Of a stretch of 64,000 nucleotides of DNA, positions 16,723 through 24,826 are shown in pieces. The notes beneath the pieces were generated by a model. The model was not told the DNA's origin and ran no database searches. It saw only the letters and a program-made list of their open reading frames with translations. The position numbers and the translations under genes are program-made. Every line of letters starts with the position of its first letter. Within the stretch, counting starts at the first letter, position 1. This DNA is from Actinoplanes siamensis (lineage in GTDB: Bacteria > Actinomycetota > Actinomycetes > Mycobacteriales > Micromonosporaceae). Location: the NCBI RefSeq assembly GCF_016862395.1, contig NZ_BOMW01000060.1, positions 20,859-84,858 of the forward strand, read 5' to 3'.

Positions 16723-18188
16723 GGGGTCTCCGCTGCCTGCATGGCGCCCAGTTCCCGGTCGCTGGCCGCCTCGGCGGTCTGCTCGTTCGCCAGGTCCAGG
16801 GAGCGGCTGAGCAGGAGGTAGACCACCCCGGTGACGAGCAGTCCGACGAGCCACGCGATGTCGACGCCGCCCATCCGCTCGGCCAGCGGCCCGGTGTAGC
16901 TCCAGCTACCGAGCTGCGGCAGCACCATGAAGGGGATCTCGACCAGAAGGCCGATCGCGTAGGCGGTCAGGCCGCGCCAGCCCCACGAGCCGTAGATGCC
17001 GCGCGGGTTGAACAGGTCGGTGATGGCGTAGTGCCCGCGACGGACGACGAAGAAGTCCATGAGGTTGGCGGCGGTCCACGGCACCAGCAGGTAGAGCATC
17101 AACGTCAGCGCGGTGAACACGGTGCTGACCGAGTCGGTCGTGATCGACTTGGCGATCGCGAACCAGACGACCGAGAGGACCACGATGGTGATCACGCGGG
17201 CGGCACGCGTCGGCTTGATCGGCCGGACCGAGTCGACGGCGGTGAGCACCGTGAGCATGCCGCCGTACGCGTTCATGCCCATCGTGGCGGCCAGCGCGAG
17301 CGCGGAGAGCAGTGCCACCGCCTGACCCAGGTGCGGGATCACGTTGTTGCCCGCGGTCTGAAGCCCGGCCAGGCCGTCCTCGGCGCCGAGCCGGATCGCC
17401 AGCCACGCGCCGAGCGAGATCAGCCAGATCGCCGCCCCGGAGGCCCCGAAGAAGACGGAGGCGATGACCGCACGGGGTTTCGTCGAGGCCGGCAGGTAGC
17501 GGGAGTAGTCCGATACGTAGGGCGCGTACGTGATGTTGTAGGCCGCCGACGCGGACAGCTGCGCCATGAAGGCCACCCAGGTGAACCCGTAGTGGGTGTC
17601 GCTGGGCGCACCGCCACCGTGGCCGGTCACGATCCCGATGGTCACGATCACCATCAGCGGCAGCGACACGTAGAGCAGGGCGCGGAACGCCTTGTGCACC
17701 CAGTCGTGACCGAAGATCGCCAGCACGGCGGCCGCGACGGTGACGATGACGGCGACGAGATCGGCGTTCCAGCCGAACGCGCTGTGCAGGCCGTCGCCGA
17801 GCAGGACCTGGTCGGTGACGTTGAACGCCAGGTAGGTGAAGAGCGTGGCGAGCAACGGGATGAGTACGCCGCGGTAGCCGAACTGGGCCCGCGACTGGAT
17901 CATCTGCGGCAGCCCGAGCGTCGGCCCCTGGGAGGCGTGGAACGCCATGAAGATCGTGCCGATGACGATGCCGAGCGCGCCGGCAAGGATGGTCCAGCCC
18001 AGGGAGAGCCCCATGCTGGGACCGATGAAGCCGATCGGGATCGAGAAGTACTGGAAGTTGCCGAGGAACCACAGCGGCGCCTGGTGCCACAGGCGCCCGT
18101 GGCGCTCCTCGTCGGGTACCCAGTCGATCGAGCGGACCTCGATGAGTGGCGGCGCGGCGGCGGGCGTCGGCGACAGCTCTGATGCCAT
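16719..18188 (-). CDS. NCS1-type cytosine/purine-family permease
   Basis: Secondary transporter of 489 residues with about 12 membrane segments, of the nucleobase:cation symporter-1 family. Typical marks are WHQAPLWFLGNFQYFSIPIGF at the first helix region (WxxxWxGN-like), GLPQMIQSRAQFGYRG, and the DYSRYLP motif. The family takes up purines, cytosine, hydantoins, thiamine and related compounds. As first gene of the GABA operon it probably imports the pathway's starting amine or guanidino compound; NCS1-like polyamine carriers are known in other bacteria, but the substrate here is inferred. GAGGAG precedes the ATG, and an operator/promoter element lies just upstream. Confidence 0.88.
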   Translation of the reverse strand: MASELSPTPAAAPPLIEVRSIDWVPDEERHGRLWHQAPLWFLGNFQYFSIPIGFIGPSMGLSLGWTILAGALGIVIGTIFMAFHASQGPTLGLPQMIQSRAQFGYRGVLIPLLATLFTYLAFNVTDQVLLGDGLHSAFGWNADLVAVIVTVAAAVLAIFGHDWVHKAFRALLYVSLPLMVIVTIGIVTGHGGGAPSDTHYGFTWVAFMAQLSASAAYNITYAPYVSDYSRYLPASTKPRAVIASVFFGASGAAIWLISLGAWLAIRLGAEDGLAGLQTAGNNVIPHLGQAVALLSALALAATMGMNAYGGMLTVLTAVDSVRPIKPTRAARVITIVVLSVVWFAIAKSITTDSVSTVFTALTLMLYLLVPWTAANLMDFFVVRRGHYAITDLFNPRGIYGSWGWRGLTAYAIGLLVEIPFMVLPQLGSWSYTGPLAERMGGVDIAWLVGLLVTGVVYLLLSRSLDLANEQTAEAASDRELGAMQAAETP

Positions 18189-18241
18189 CCGGACAACTCC
18201 TCAGGAGATGGGTGCCACAGCACGGGGTGCGAAGGTGCCCA

Positions 18242-18270
18242 ATGTTGAACTGAGTTTGCCTATGAGTCAA
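18242..18270 (-). promoter_or_regulatory. Promoter of the transporter-GABA operon
   Basis: On the minus strand, TTGACT (18265-18270) and CAACAT (18242-18247) are spaced by 17 bases, a good housekeeping-sigma arrangement, about 55 bases upstream of the transporter ATG. It overlaps the first copy of the operator repeat, which suits repression. Confidence 0.6.
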
Positions 18271-18292
18271 CCATCTTTGCCTGATAGTCAAC
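18255..18292. promoter_or_regulatory. Tandem operator repeats of the polyamine/GABA regulon
   Basis: Two 17-bp direct repeats, TTTGCCTATGAGTCAAC (18255-18271) and TTTGCCTGATAGTCAAC (18276-18292), match at 14 of 17 positions and are offset by exactly 21 bases, two helical turns. They overlap the predicted promoter and lie between the XRE-cupin gene and the transporter operon. They are the best binding-site candidate for that regulator. Confidence 0.65.
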
Positions 18293-18385
18293 TCAGTCGT
18301 TGTCGGGGACATCCGTTCAGTGCAGTGGTTCGGGGCGAGGATGTCCGGTTGGGCACCGGCGTCCCGGTTCGGTGCCGGTGGCCCG

Positions 18386-18973
18386 TCAGGCCGAGGTGTC
18401 CCACGACGCGGGAGCGATGACCCACATGACCTCCGCGCTCCGGGTGGCGTCGGGATTGAGCCAGCTGTGCGGCTCGCGCCCGGAGAAGGTGATGGTGTCC
18501 CCGGCGCCGAGCCGCTGGGTGTTGCTGCTGAACACGACGTCGATGGTGCCCTTGAGGACGTGGAGGACCTCGACTTCGCAGTTGAGCGTGTACAACTCGG
18601 CGCCACCGGTGCCCTCCGGTTCGATCACGGACCGGATGACCTGCAGCCGCGCCTGGCCGCGTGGGGTCAACAGCCGCTCGTCGGCGCCGGCGCCGGTCAG
18701 CTGGATACGCGGGGCGTCGGACCGACGCACCACATCGGTCTGCGGGGTCTCGAACAGCGTGCCGATCGGAAGAGACAGAACCTCGCAAATGGTTACCAGG
18801 GTGGTTACGCTCGGCGAGGTCTCGTCACGTTCGATCCGGCTGATGAAGCCCTTGGTCACCTCTGCGCTGACGGCGACCTGGTCGATGGTCAGCCCCTGTC
18901 GCTGGCGGGCGGCGCGCAGCCGCGCCCCGATGCGCAGCCTGCCGTTACTGGGAGAGACCGGGACGGATTTCAC
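18386..18973 (-). CDS. XRE-cupin transcriptional regulator (PuuR-like)
   Basis: Regulator of 195 residues. The N-terminal helix-turn-helix runs GARLRAARQRQGLTIDQVA, VTKGFISRIERDETSPSV, and the C-terminal half is a cupin barrel (residues ~120-190) with SVIEPEGTGG, VLKGTIDVVF, GDTITFSGREPHSW. This domain pair is that of PuuR and related sensors that control polyamine and amino-acid catabolism. I chose the GTG at 18973, preceded by AGGAAAGG; the ATG at 19036 would add a basic, low-complexity tail. It precedes the transporter-GABA operon on the same strand and is the likely controller of both arms of the locus. The inducer (a polyamine or intermediate) is an inference. Confidence 0.9.
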   Translation of the reverse strand: MKSVPVSPSNGRLRIGARLRAARQRQGLTIDQVAVSAEVTKGFISRIERDETSPSVTTLVTICEVLSLPIGTLFETPQTDVVRRSDAPRIQLTGAGADERLLTPRGQARLQVIRSVIEPEGTGGAELYTLNCEVEVLHVLKGTIDVVFSSNTQRLGAGDTITFSGREPHSWLNPDATRSAEVMWVIAPASWDTSA

Positions 18974-19264
18974 CGCGGCACCTTTCCTTGTCGTGCTTTC
19001 CCTGCCCCGGCACGGCCGGGGCGCGGCGGGTCCCACCGGGACGCCGGAAGACCATTGGAACAGAAACGCCAGCCGATGACATGTTTACTGCCTTGCAACT
19101 TCAGTTGTGCACGTGGCAACATCATCTGGACCGGCGGCGCAACGGTGACGCCGGCGATTGGCGCCGCAGGTGGCCGACCCTCGGAGGGTAGTCATGCAGG
19201 TTACGAGGTCCGAGGATGCTGGGCGCGACGTGCCGCTCCGGCGGCCGTCCGTGGGTGTGATCGC

Positions 19265-19681
19265 GTGAGCGCCGCGGTGCGGTCCGCCGACCACGACGAA
19301 GTGCTGGCCGCGGCCCGGACGCTGGTCGCCGCGTTCGGCGCGCATGACGTCGCACGGTATTTCGCCAGCTTCGACGAGAACGCCAGCTTCGTGTTCCACA
19401 ACAACGACGAGGTGATCACCTCCCGCTCGCGTTACGAGCAGATCTGGCGCGGGTGGGAACGGGACGGATTCAAGATCCTGGGGTGCCGCTCGCTCGATCA
19501 GCGGGTGCAGGTGGTGGGCCCCGACGTCGCCATCTTCACCCACCGCGTACGCACGCGCGTGGCGGGAGAAGCGGCGGAACTACGGGAGCGGGAGACGATC
19601 GTGTTCCGCCGTGACAGCGGCGGAACGTGGCTCGGGATCCACGAACACCTGTCCGTCGACCCTCGCACCGCAGACGCGTGA
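19265..19681 (+). CDS. SnoaL/DUF4440-like (NTF2-fold) protein
   Basis: Small cytoplasmic protein of 138 residues with the pattern of an NTF2-like fold: an N-terminal helix (DEVLAAARTLVAAFGAHDVARYF), an ENASFVFHN strand, the ITSRSRYEQIWRGWERDGFKIL helix-strand and a final HRVRTRVAGEAAELRERETIVFRR sheet ending in GIHEHLS. The family contains ketosteroid-isomerase-like enzymes and many uncharacterised accessory proteins. The GTG at 19265 is the likely start, with only a weak ribosome-binding site. It is four bases upstream of the nitrilase gene, so it is part of the nitrilase-ureohydrolase operon, where its role is unknown. Confidence 0.8.
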   Translation: MSAAVRSADHDEVLAAARTLVAAFGAHDVARYFASFDENASFVFHNNDEVITSRSRYEQIWRGWERDGFKILGCRSLDQRVQVVGPDVAIFTHRVRTRVAGEAAELRERETIVFRRDSGGTWLGIHEHLSVDPRTADA

Positions 19682-19685
19682 CGGG

Positions 19686-20537
19686 ATGACACCGGTACAG
19701 GTCGCCTGTTGTCAGGTCCGACTAGCGGTCGGAGACGTCGACGGCAACCGGGACTTGCTCCGACGCGCCGTCGAGGCCGCCGCCGCGGCGGGCGCCCGCA
19801 TCATCGTGCTCCCGGAGCTCGCCAACAGCGGCTACGTCTTCACCGACGCCGCCGAGGCGCGGTCACTGGCCGAGCGGATCGACGGGCCGACGGTCAGCGG
19901 GTGGAACGAACTCGCTCGGCGGCTCGACGTGCTTCTCGTCGGAGGGTTCTGCGAGCTGGACGCGGACGGCCGGGTGCGCAACTCGGCCGTGGTCGTGGAC
20001 GCCACCGGGGTCCGGGCGGTCTACCGCAAGGCGCACCTGTGGGACCGCGAGAAATTCGTGTTCACCCCGGGCGACGCCGCGCCGGCTGTGGTCGACACCG
20101 CATACGGGCGCATCGCGGTGATGATCTGCTATGACCTGGAGTTCGCGGAGTGGATCCGGCTGGCGTCGCTGCGGGGGGCACAGTTGCTGTGCGCCCCGGT
20201 CAACTGGCCGCAGTTGCCACGACCCGAGGGCGAGCGGCCGAGCGAGATCGTCCGGGTGCAGGCGGCCGCGGCGACGAACCGCGTTTTCATCGCGGTCGCC
20301 GATCGGGCCGGCGACGAGCGGGGTGTCGGATGGGTGGGCGGGACAGTGATCGTCGACCCGGACGGCTGGCCGCTGCGCGATCTCGTCCTCGGCCGCGAGG
20401 CGACCGTCACGGCGACGCTCGACCTGGACGTGGCCAGGGACAAGCACATCAGCGAACACAATGACGTACACGCCGACCGGCGTCCGGAGCTGTACACCGC
20501 CCTGACGCGCACGCACATCGAGGACTTCCATGACTGA
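19686..20537 (+). CDS. Nitrilase/carbon-nitrogen hydrolase family amidase
   Basis: Cytoplasmic C-N hydrolase of 283 residues. The catalytic triad is visible: Glu in VLPELANSGY, Lys in VYRKAHLWDREKFVF and Cys in MICYDLEFAEW. In context two roles fit. One is N-carbamoylputrescine amidase-type chemistry. The other is hydrolysis of 4-guanidinobutyramide to 4-guanidinobutyrate, a known actinobacterial arginine route, followed by the ureohydrolase to give GABA. It overlaps the ureohydrolase start by eight bases, so the two are coupled. The ATG at 19686 follows the preceding stop by four bases. Confidence 0.88.
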   Translation: MTPVQVACCQVRLAVGDVDGNRDLLRRAVEAAAAAGARIIVLPELANSGYVFTDAAEARSLAERIDGPTVSGWNELARRLDVLLVGGFCELDADGRVRNSAVVVDATGVRAVYRKAHLWDREKFVFTPGDAAPAVVDTAYGRIAVMICYDLEFAEWIRLASLRGAQLLCAPVNWPQLPRPEGERPSEIVRVQAAAATNRVFIAVADRAGDERGVGWVGGTVIVDPDGWPLRDLVLGREATVTATLDLDVARDKHISEHNDVHADRRPELYTALTRTHIEDFHD

Positions 20538-21627
20538 GAACCCGCCCCGCGTCCTCTCCGGCGGCCACGTCGGCCCGGTCGACGCCAGCGTCCTGCCGCG
20601 CTTCGCCGGCCCCGCGACGTTCGCCCGCCTGCCTCGTATCGACGAAGTGTCCGATCTGGATGTCGCCGTCGTCGGCGTACCGTTCGACGCCGGAGTCAGC
20701 TACCGGCCCGGCGCGCGCTTCGGCACGTCCCATGTGCGTGAGTCCTCGCGCCTGCTGCGCCCCTACAACCCCGCGCTCGACGTCGAACCGTTCGGCCGCC
20801 AACAGGTCGCCGACGCCGGCGACATCGCGGCCAACCCGTTCTCGATCGAGGAGGCCATCACCGAGATCGAGAGGGGCGCACGGCACCTGCTCGAACGCTC
20901 GAACCGGCTGCTCACCATCGGCGGGGACCACACCATCGCGCTGCCCCTGCTGCGGGCCGTGGCGGCCAAGCACGGACCGGTGGCGGTGGTGCACTTCGAC
21001 GCCCACCTCGACACCTGGGACACCTACTTCGGCGCGGCGTACACGCACGGCACCCCGTTCCGTCGGGCGTCCGAGGAGGGGATTCTCGACAGGTCCGGCT
21101 GCATGCATGTCGGTATCCGTGGCCCGCTCTACTCGTCGGCGGACCTGACCGACGACGTCGAGCTCGGGTTCCAGATCGTGCACGCGCGGGAGATGGAGGA
21201 CATCGGTACGCGCGGTGTCGTGGAGCGCATCCGGGAGCGGGTCGGTGACCGTCCGGTCTACGTCTCGGTCGACATCGATGTCCTCGATCCGGCCTTCGCG
21301 CCCGGCACCGGCACGCCCGAGTCGGGCGGCCTGCTCAGCCGTGAACTGCTCGCCATCCTCCGCTCGTTCGCCACGCTGAACCTGGTCGGCGCCGACATCG
21401 TCGAGGTCGCGCCCGCGTACGACCACGCGGAAATCACCGGCATCGCCGCGTCCCACGCCGTGTACGAGCTCCTCTCCGCCATGGCCTTCCGCGAGGCCGA
21501 CACCCGTGTCGGAACGGTTGACGCGTCGACCCGCGCTCCGCAGTTCCGTCAGAGCGCGCCGGCGGGTAGGTCCGACGCAGCGGCGACCGGTGGCCCGGCC
21601 GGGGCTTCGACGACAAGTTCCTCGTAA
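20530..21627 (+). CDS. Agmatinase/guanidinobutyrase-like ureohydrolase
   Basis: Manganese-dependent ureohydrolase of 365 residues that releases urea from a guanidino compound. The binuclear metal ligands are seen in IGGDHTIALP, VVHFDAHLDTWD and VSVDIDVLDPAFAPGTGTPE. Body length fits agmatinases (~310-320), with an extra Ser/Ala-rich C-terminal tail of about 40 residues that has no family counterpart. Agmatine (giving putrescine) or 4-guanidinobutyrate (giving GABA) are the likely substrates, since the neighbouring operon carries the enzymes from aminobutyraldehyde through GABA to succinate. Sequence alone does not separate the two. Confidence 0.9.
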   Translation: MTENPPRVLSGGHVGPVDASVLPRFAGPATFARLPRIDEVSDLDVAVVGVPFDAGVSYRPGARFGTSHVRESSRLLRPYNPALDVEPFGRQQVADAGDIAANPFSIEEAITEIERGARHLLERSNRLLTIGGDHTIALPLLRAVAAKHGPVAVVHFDAHLDTWDTYFGAAYTHGTPFRRASEEGILDRSGCMHVGIRGPLYSSADLTDDVELGFQIVHAREMEDIGTRGVVERIRERVGDRPVYVSVDIDVLDPAFAPGTGTPESGGLLSRELLAILRSFATLNLVGADIVEVAPAYDHAEITGIAASHAVYELLSAMAFREADTRVGTVDASTRAPQFRQSAPAGRSDAAATGGPAGASTTSSS

Positions 21628-22023
21628 CCACGCGGGCATCCACTCCGGGCTGCTGCCACTAGATGATCGAGTCCTAAATCCGGGCTGGTGGGAGGGGACT
21701 GCTGACATCGACACCCTTCCGACCGCACTGTACGTGCGTGAACGGCACCGGATCCGCTGGGCGCGCGGCCGGCGGCCGGGTCGGCAGGCAGCAGGGCGGC
21801 CCGGCCGGGGCTGAGGTACGTCACTCGGCCGGTCCACGGGTCGCGCGGGCCGGGGTGCCGGGCTTGCGCGCCTGCCACAGGTCGGCGTGTGACCGGGCGG
21901 GTGCGCCGCATCCAGCGGGACCGGCAGCTCAAGAGTGAGCTGTGTCACCTGTAGCGATGGAACGCGCGCCGCACATGTGTGGCCCGGACGCGATCACGCC
22001 GCCGGGATCACCAGGAGCAACCG
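21628..22023. other. Intergenic region, no gene seen
   Basis: These 396 bases contain only low-complexity overlapping frames. The last bases include the GGAGC ribosome-binding site of the acyltransferase gene. I see no convincing terminator, RNA or repeat. Confidence 0.5.
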
Positions 22024-23166
22024 ATGAAGACAGCCACTCTCGCCCGAACGGCCGTGCGAGGTGACTCCGGCCTCGCGCCGAAACGCAAGCCTCGTTTGTA
22101 CGCGCTGGACGCATTGCGGCTGGTGTGCGCGCTGGCGGTGGCCGGTTATCACTTCGGGGACTCCTGGCGGTTGGACGGGGTGCATCCACCCGCGTACTTC
22201 CTGCCGGACGCAGCGCCGGTGTTGATTTACGGTTTCCTGGGCGTCGAGGTGTTTTTCCTGATCAGCGGGTTCGTCATCCTGATGAGCGGTTGGGGACGCA
22301 CCGTCCGCGAGTTCGGGGCCTCCCGCGCCGCCCGGCTCTACCCGGCGTTCTGGGCGTGCGTACTGCTCACCGCCGTGGTGAGCACGCTACTGCCGATCGG
22401 CGGCGGACTGCCGTTCGCGCCCCTGCCGGGCGGCCCCGACGTGCTGGTCAACCTGACGATGCTGGCCGAGCCGTTGAACAGGCCGCTGGTCGACACCGTG
22501 TACTGGACGCTCTGGTGTGAGTTCCGGTTCTACCTGATCGTCGCCTGCATACTCGCCGCCGGGCTCACCGGTAAGCGGGTGCGGCTGCTCGGCGCCGGGT
22601 GGCTGACCGTCGCCGTGCTCATGCCGGCCTTCCCGGGGGCGCCGCTCAACCAGGTCGTGATGCCCGACTTCGCGCCGTATTTTGTCGCGGGAATGACCAT
22701 GTTCCTGCTGCGCCGTGACCGCTCCGACCGGTGGTCCTGGGCGCTGCTGACCGCCTGCTGGCTGGTCAGCCTGCACCACGTGCACCTACGGGCGGTGGAC
22801 CTGCGTCCCGGCTTCGAGGTCGCGGTCTGGCCGGCGCCGGTGCTGCTTACCATGGCGTACGGTGTCCTGCTCGCCGTCGCCCTCGGCGCCACCGACCGGA
22901 TCACCTGGGGATGGCTGAGCACGGCGGGCGCGCTCACGTACCCGTTCTACCTGCTGCATCAACGGATCGGTTACAGCCTTATCCGTACCTTTCACACCTC
23001 AACCGGCCTGCCCGTGCCGGTACTGATCGGGGGAGCCGTCCTCGTCCTGCTCACCGCGGCATGGCTCATCCACCGCCTCGTCGAGCGTCCGCTCGCACCC
23101 TTCGTCCGCACTCTCGTGGGGGGCCGACAACGACCGATCACAGCAGATCGAGCGACGCGAGCGTGA
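22024..23166 (+). CDS. Acyltransferase 3 family membrane protein (OafA/YrhL-like)
   Basis: Integral-membrane acyltransferase of 380 residues with about ten membrane helices, which would O-acetylate or acylate a cell-surface glycan, lipid or secondary metabolite. The start region YALDALRLVCALAVAGYHFGDSW carries the conserved R and H of the family (LDxLRxxA, H near residue 40), followed by FLGVEVFFLISGFVILMS and a RAARLYPAFW stretch. The last helix ends in RLVERPLAPFVR, another family mark. The ATG at 22024 follows CAGGAGC by six bases. It is followed after eight bases by a sigma factor gene, so the two may be co-transcribed. Confidence 0.92.
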   Translation: MKTATLARTAVRGDSGLAPKRKPRLYALDALRLVCALAVAGYHFGDSWRLDGVHPPAYFLPDAAPVLIYGFLGVEVFFLISGFVILMSGWGRTVREFGASRAARLYPAFWACVLLTAVVSTLLPIGGGLPFAPLPGGPDVLVNLTMLAEPLNRPLVDTVYWTLWCEFRFYLIVACILAAGLTGKRVRLLGAGWLTVAVLMPAFPGAPLNQVVMPDFAPYFVAGMTMFLLRRDRSDRWSWALLTACWLVSLHHVHLRAVDLRPGFEVAVWPAPVLLTMAYGVLLAVALGATDRITWGWLSTAGALTYPFYLLHQRIGYSLIRTFHTSTGLPVPVLIGGAVLVLLTAAWLIHRLVERPLAPFVRTLVGGRQRPITADRATRA

Positions 23167-23174
23167 GGGGAACC

Positions 23175-23744
23175 GTGAACCGGACAACGGCGGACGCCGA
23201 AGCCGCCTTCCGTGAGCTCTTCGAGGCCGTGTACGACGACCTGCTGGTGTTCGTCGAGCGCCGGACGGATCTCGTCGTGGCTGACGACGTGGTCGCCGAG
23301 ACGTTCCTGGTCGCCTGGCGGCGCCTGGACGACGTGCCGGACCCCCTCGACGAGGCCCGTGCCTGGCTGTTCACCGTCGCCCACAACCTGCTGCGCAACC
23401 GTCAGCGCAGCGAACAACGGCAGCGGAAGCTCGCCCTGCGTATCCTGCGCGAACCAGGAGGGGACACCGGCGGCGAAGCCGACGCCGCGGCAGCCCATGT
23501 CGACCTGGTCCGGGCCTGGCGGCATCTGTCCCCCGCCGATCAGGAAGCGCTCACGCTCACCGCGATCGAGGACCTCACCGGGCCTCAGGCCGCTCATCTG
23601 CTGGGCATCTCCCGGACGGCGTTCAGCCTGCGCCTGCTACGCGCCCGCCGCCGCCTGCGCCAGCACCTGCGTCAGCTGCCGGATGCCGAACCAGCCCCTC
23701 CCCCCGCGCCCGCCCGCACCGCGTCACCAGGAGGCCCCGCATGA
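23175..23744 (+). CDS. RNA polymerase sigma factor, ECF-type
   Basis: Sigma-70 family factor of 189 residues. Region 2 spans about residues 10-80 (FRELFEAVYDDLLVFVERR, VADDVVAETFLVAWRRL, ARAWLFTVAHNLLRNRQR), and region 4 about 112-165 (LSPADQEALTLTAIEDLTGPQAAHLLGISRTAFSLRLLRARRRL). A Pro/Ala-rich tail follows. The GTG start has GAGGGG six bases upstream. Its stop overlaps the start of a membrane protein that probably acts as its anti-sigma factor or as its main target. ECF-type factors of this form are often activated by envelope stress. Confidence 0.92.
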   Translation: MNRTTADAEAAFRELFEAVYDDLLVFVERRTDLVVADDVVAETFLVAWRRLDDVPDPLDEARAWLFTVAHNLLRNRQRSEQRQRKLALRILREPGGDTGGEADAAAAHVDLVRAWRHLSPADQEALTLTAIEDLTGPQAAHLLGISRTAFSLRLLRARRRLRQHLRQLPDAEPAPPPAPARTASPGGPA

Positions 23745-24520
23745 CCAACGACGAACTCGACCACGCCATCCGTTCCGCCGCCGGCCCGGCGCCCGTCCGC
23801 GTCACCCAGGCTCGGGCCCGGGAACTGCTCGAGGCCATCGTCACCACCGACCGGAGGGCAGGGGTCGAGCCGACGGCCATCCGCGCCCGGCGCCGCCTGA
23901 GAATCGCCGGCGTGGCGGGGGCGATCACGGCGGGGTGCGCCGTGGTTGCCGGTCTGGTCGCCGGCGGGCCCGCGTACGCCTCCTGGACCCCTGATCCGGG
24001 TCCGGTCTCGGCCGCCGAGGCCCGCGACATCGTGGCCAAGTGTGTGCCGGCGCAGGAGACCGGCGCCGCGCGGATCGTCGTCGGTGAGACCCGCGGTGAC
24101 TACGCGTACATCAATGCCGTGACGCCGAGCGGAAGCCGGACCTGCTTCCGCGACCGCAGCGGGGACGTGCGCGAGGCCAGCATCCTTACCGCGCTGACCA
24201 GCGCCGAACAGCTGGGAGCCACCGGCGTCGAGCTGTACACCTGGGGTCAGCTACGCACCGACGAGGGTTACATCCGGCTGATGGCGGGACACCTCGGCTC
24301 CCAGATCACCGGTGTCGACATCACCCTACGGGCAAAAAATGGCGACTCGTCCCGAACGGCGCACGCCACCGTCCGCGACGGCTACTTCGCCGCCTGGTAC
24401 CCGGAAGGCCGCGACGAGGCCAGCAGCAACACCACCACACTGACCCTGCGCCTCAGCGACGGCAGCACCGTCAGCAACCTGTCTGCCGGCCAGCTGTACG
24501 AGCACCCGAAGCTCGACTGA
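23741..24520 (+). CDS. Single-pass membrane protein, putative anti-sigma factor
   Basis: Protein of 259 residues, not assigned to a named family. A cytoplasmic N-terminal segment of about 48 residues (DELDHAIRSAAGPAPVRVTQARARELLEAIV) precedes a membrane helix near 52-75 (IAGVAGAITAGCAVVAGLVAG) and an extracytoplasmic domain of about 180 residues. This layout, and the ATGA overlap with the sigma factor gene, are those of anti-sigma/CU044_5270-like partners in actinobacteria. No zinc-binding HxxxCxxC motif is present in the N-terminal part. Function is inferred from position and topology only. Confidence 0.75.
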   Translation: MTNDELDHAIRSAAGPAPVRVTQARARELLEAIVTTDRRAGVEPTAIRARRRLRIAGVAGAITAGCAVVAGLVAGGPAYASWTPDPGPVSAAEARDIVAKCVPAQETGAARIVVGETRGDYAYINAVTPSGSRTCFRDRSGDVREASILTALTSAEQLGATGVELYTWGQLRTDEGYIRLMAGHLGSQITGVDITLRAKNGDSSRTAHATVRDGYFAAWYPEGRDEASSNTTTLTLRLSDGSTVSNLSAGQLYEHPKLD

Positions 24521-24605
24521 CATCGCCGTCGCCCGCACCAGCGGCCTGCGCACACCGCGACCGGGGCGCGGCCGGCAACGGGTCATTTCCTCCCACCCGC
24601 CTCGC

Positions 24606-24775
24606 CCCTGGAGGGATTCGCACACGAGATTTCGGCGATCGCCGGGAATTCATTTCGTCACCGAGGGCACCGTATACAAACACATCCGCAGCGTTTTCGC
24701 CAAACTCGGGCCGGCCCCCGACGGCCGTGCGATCGTCGGGTCACCGCGGTCTTGCGGTATCCGAGGGATTCCCGT
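24606..24775 (+). pseudogene. Remnant of a LuxR-type regulator C-terminus
   Basis: From 24651 the frame reads HFVTEGTVYKHIRSVFAKLG, an excellent match to the recognition helix region of NarL/LuxR helix-turn-helix domains. The preceding bases in another frame read EISAIAGNSF, fitting the first helix of the same domain if one frameshift is accepted. Downstream, HRGLAV in a third frame resembles the usual HRRVLAVL end. No start or complete domain exists, so this is a decayed 3' end of a response regulator, at the left border of the biosynthetic cluster. Confidence 0.55.
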
Positions 24776-24826
24776 TGAGTATCGGTGATAAAACGGTGAC
24801 GGCGATTCGGATGCTGGGGGTTCGCG

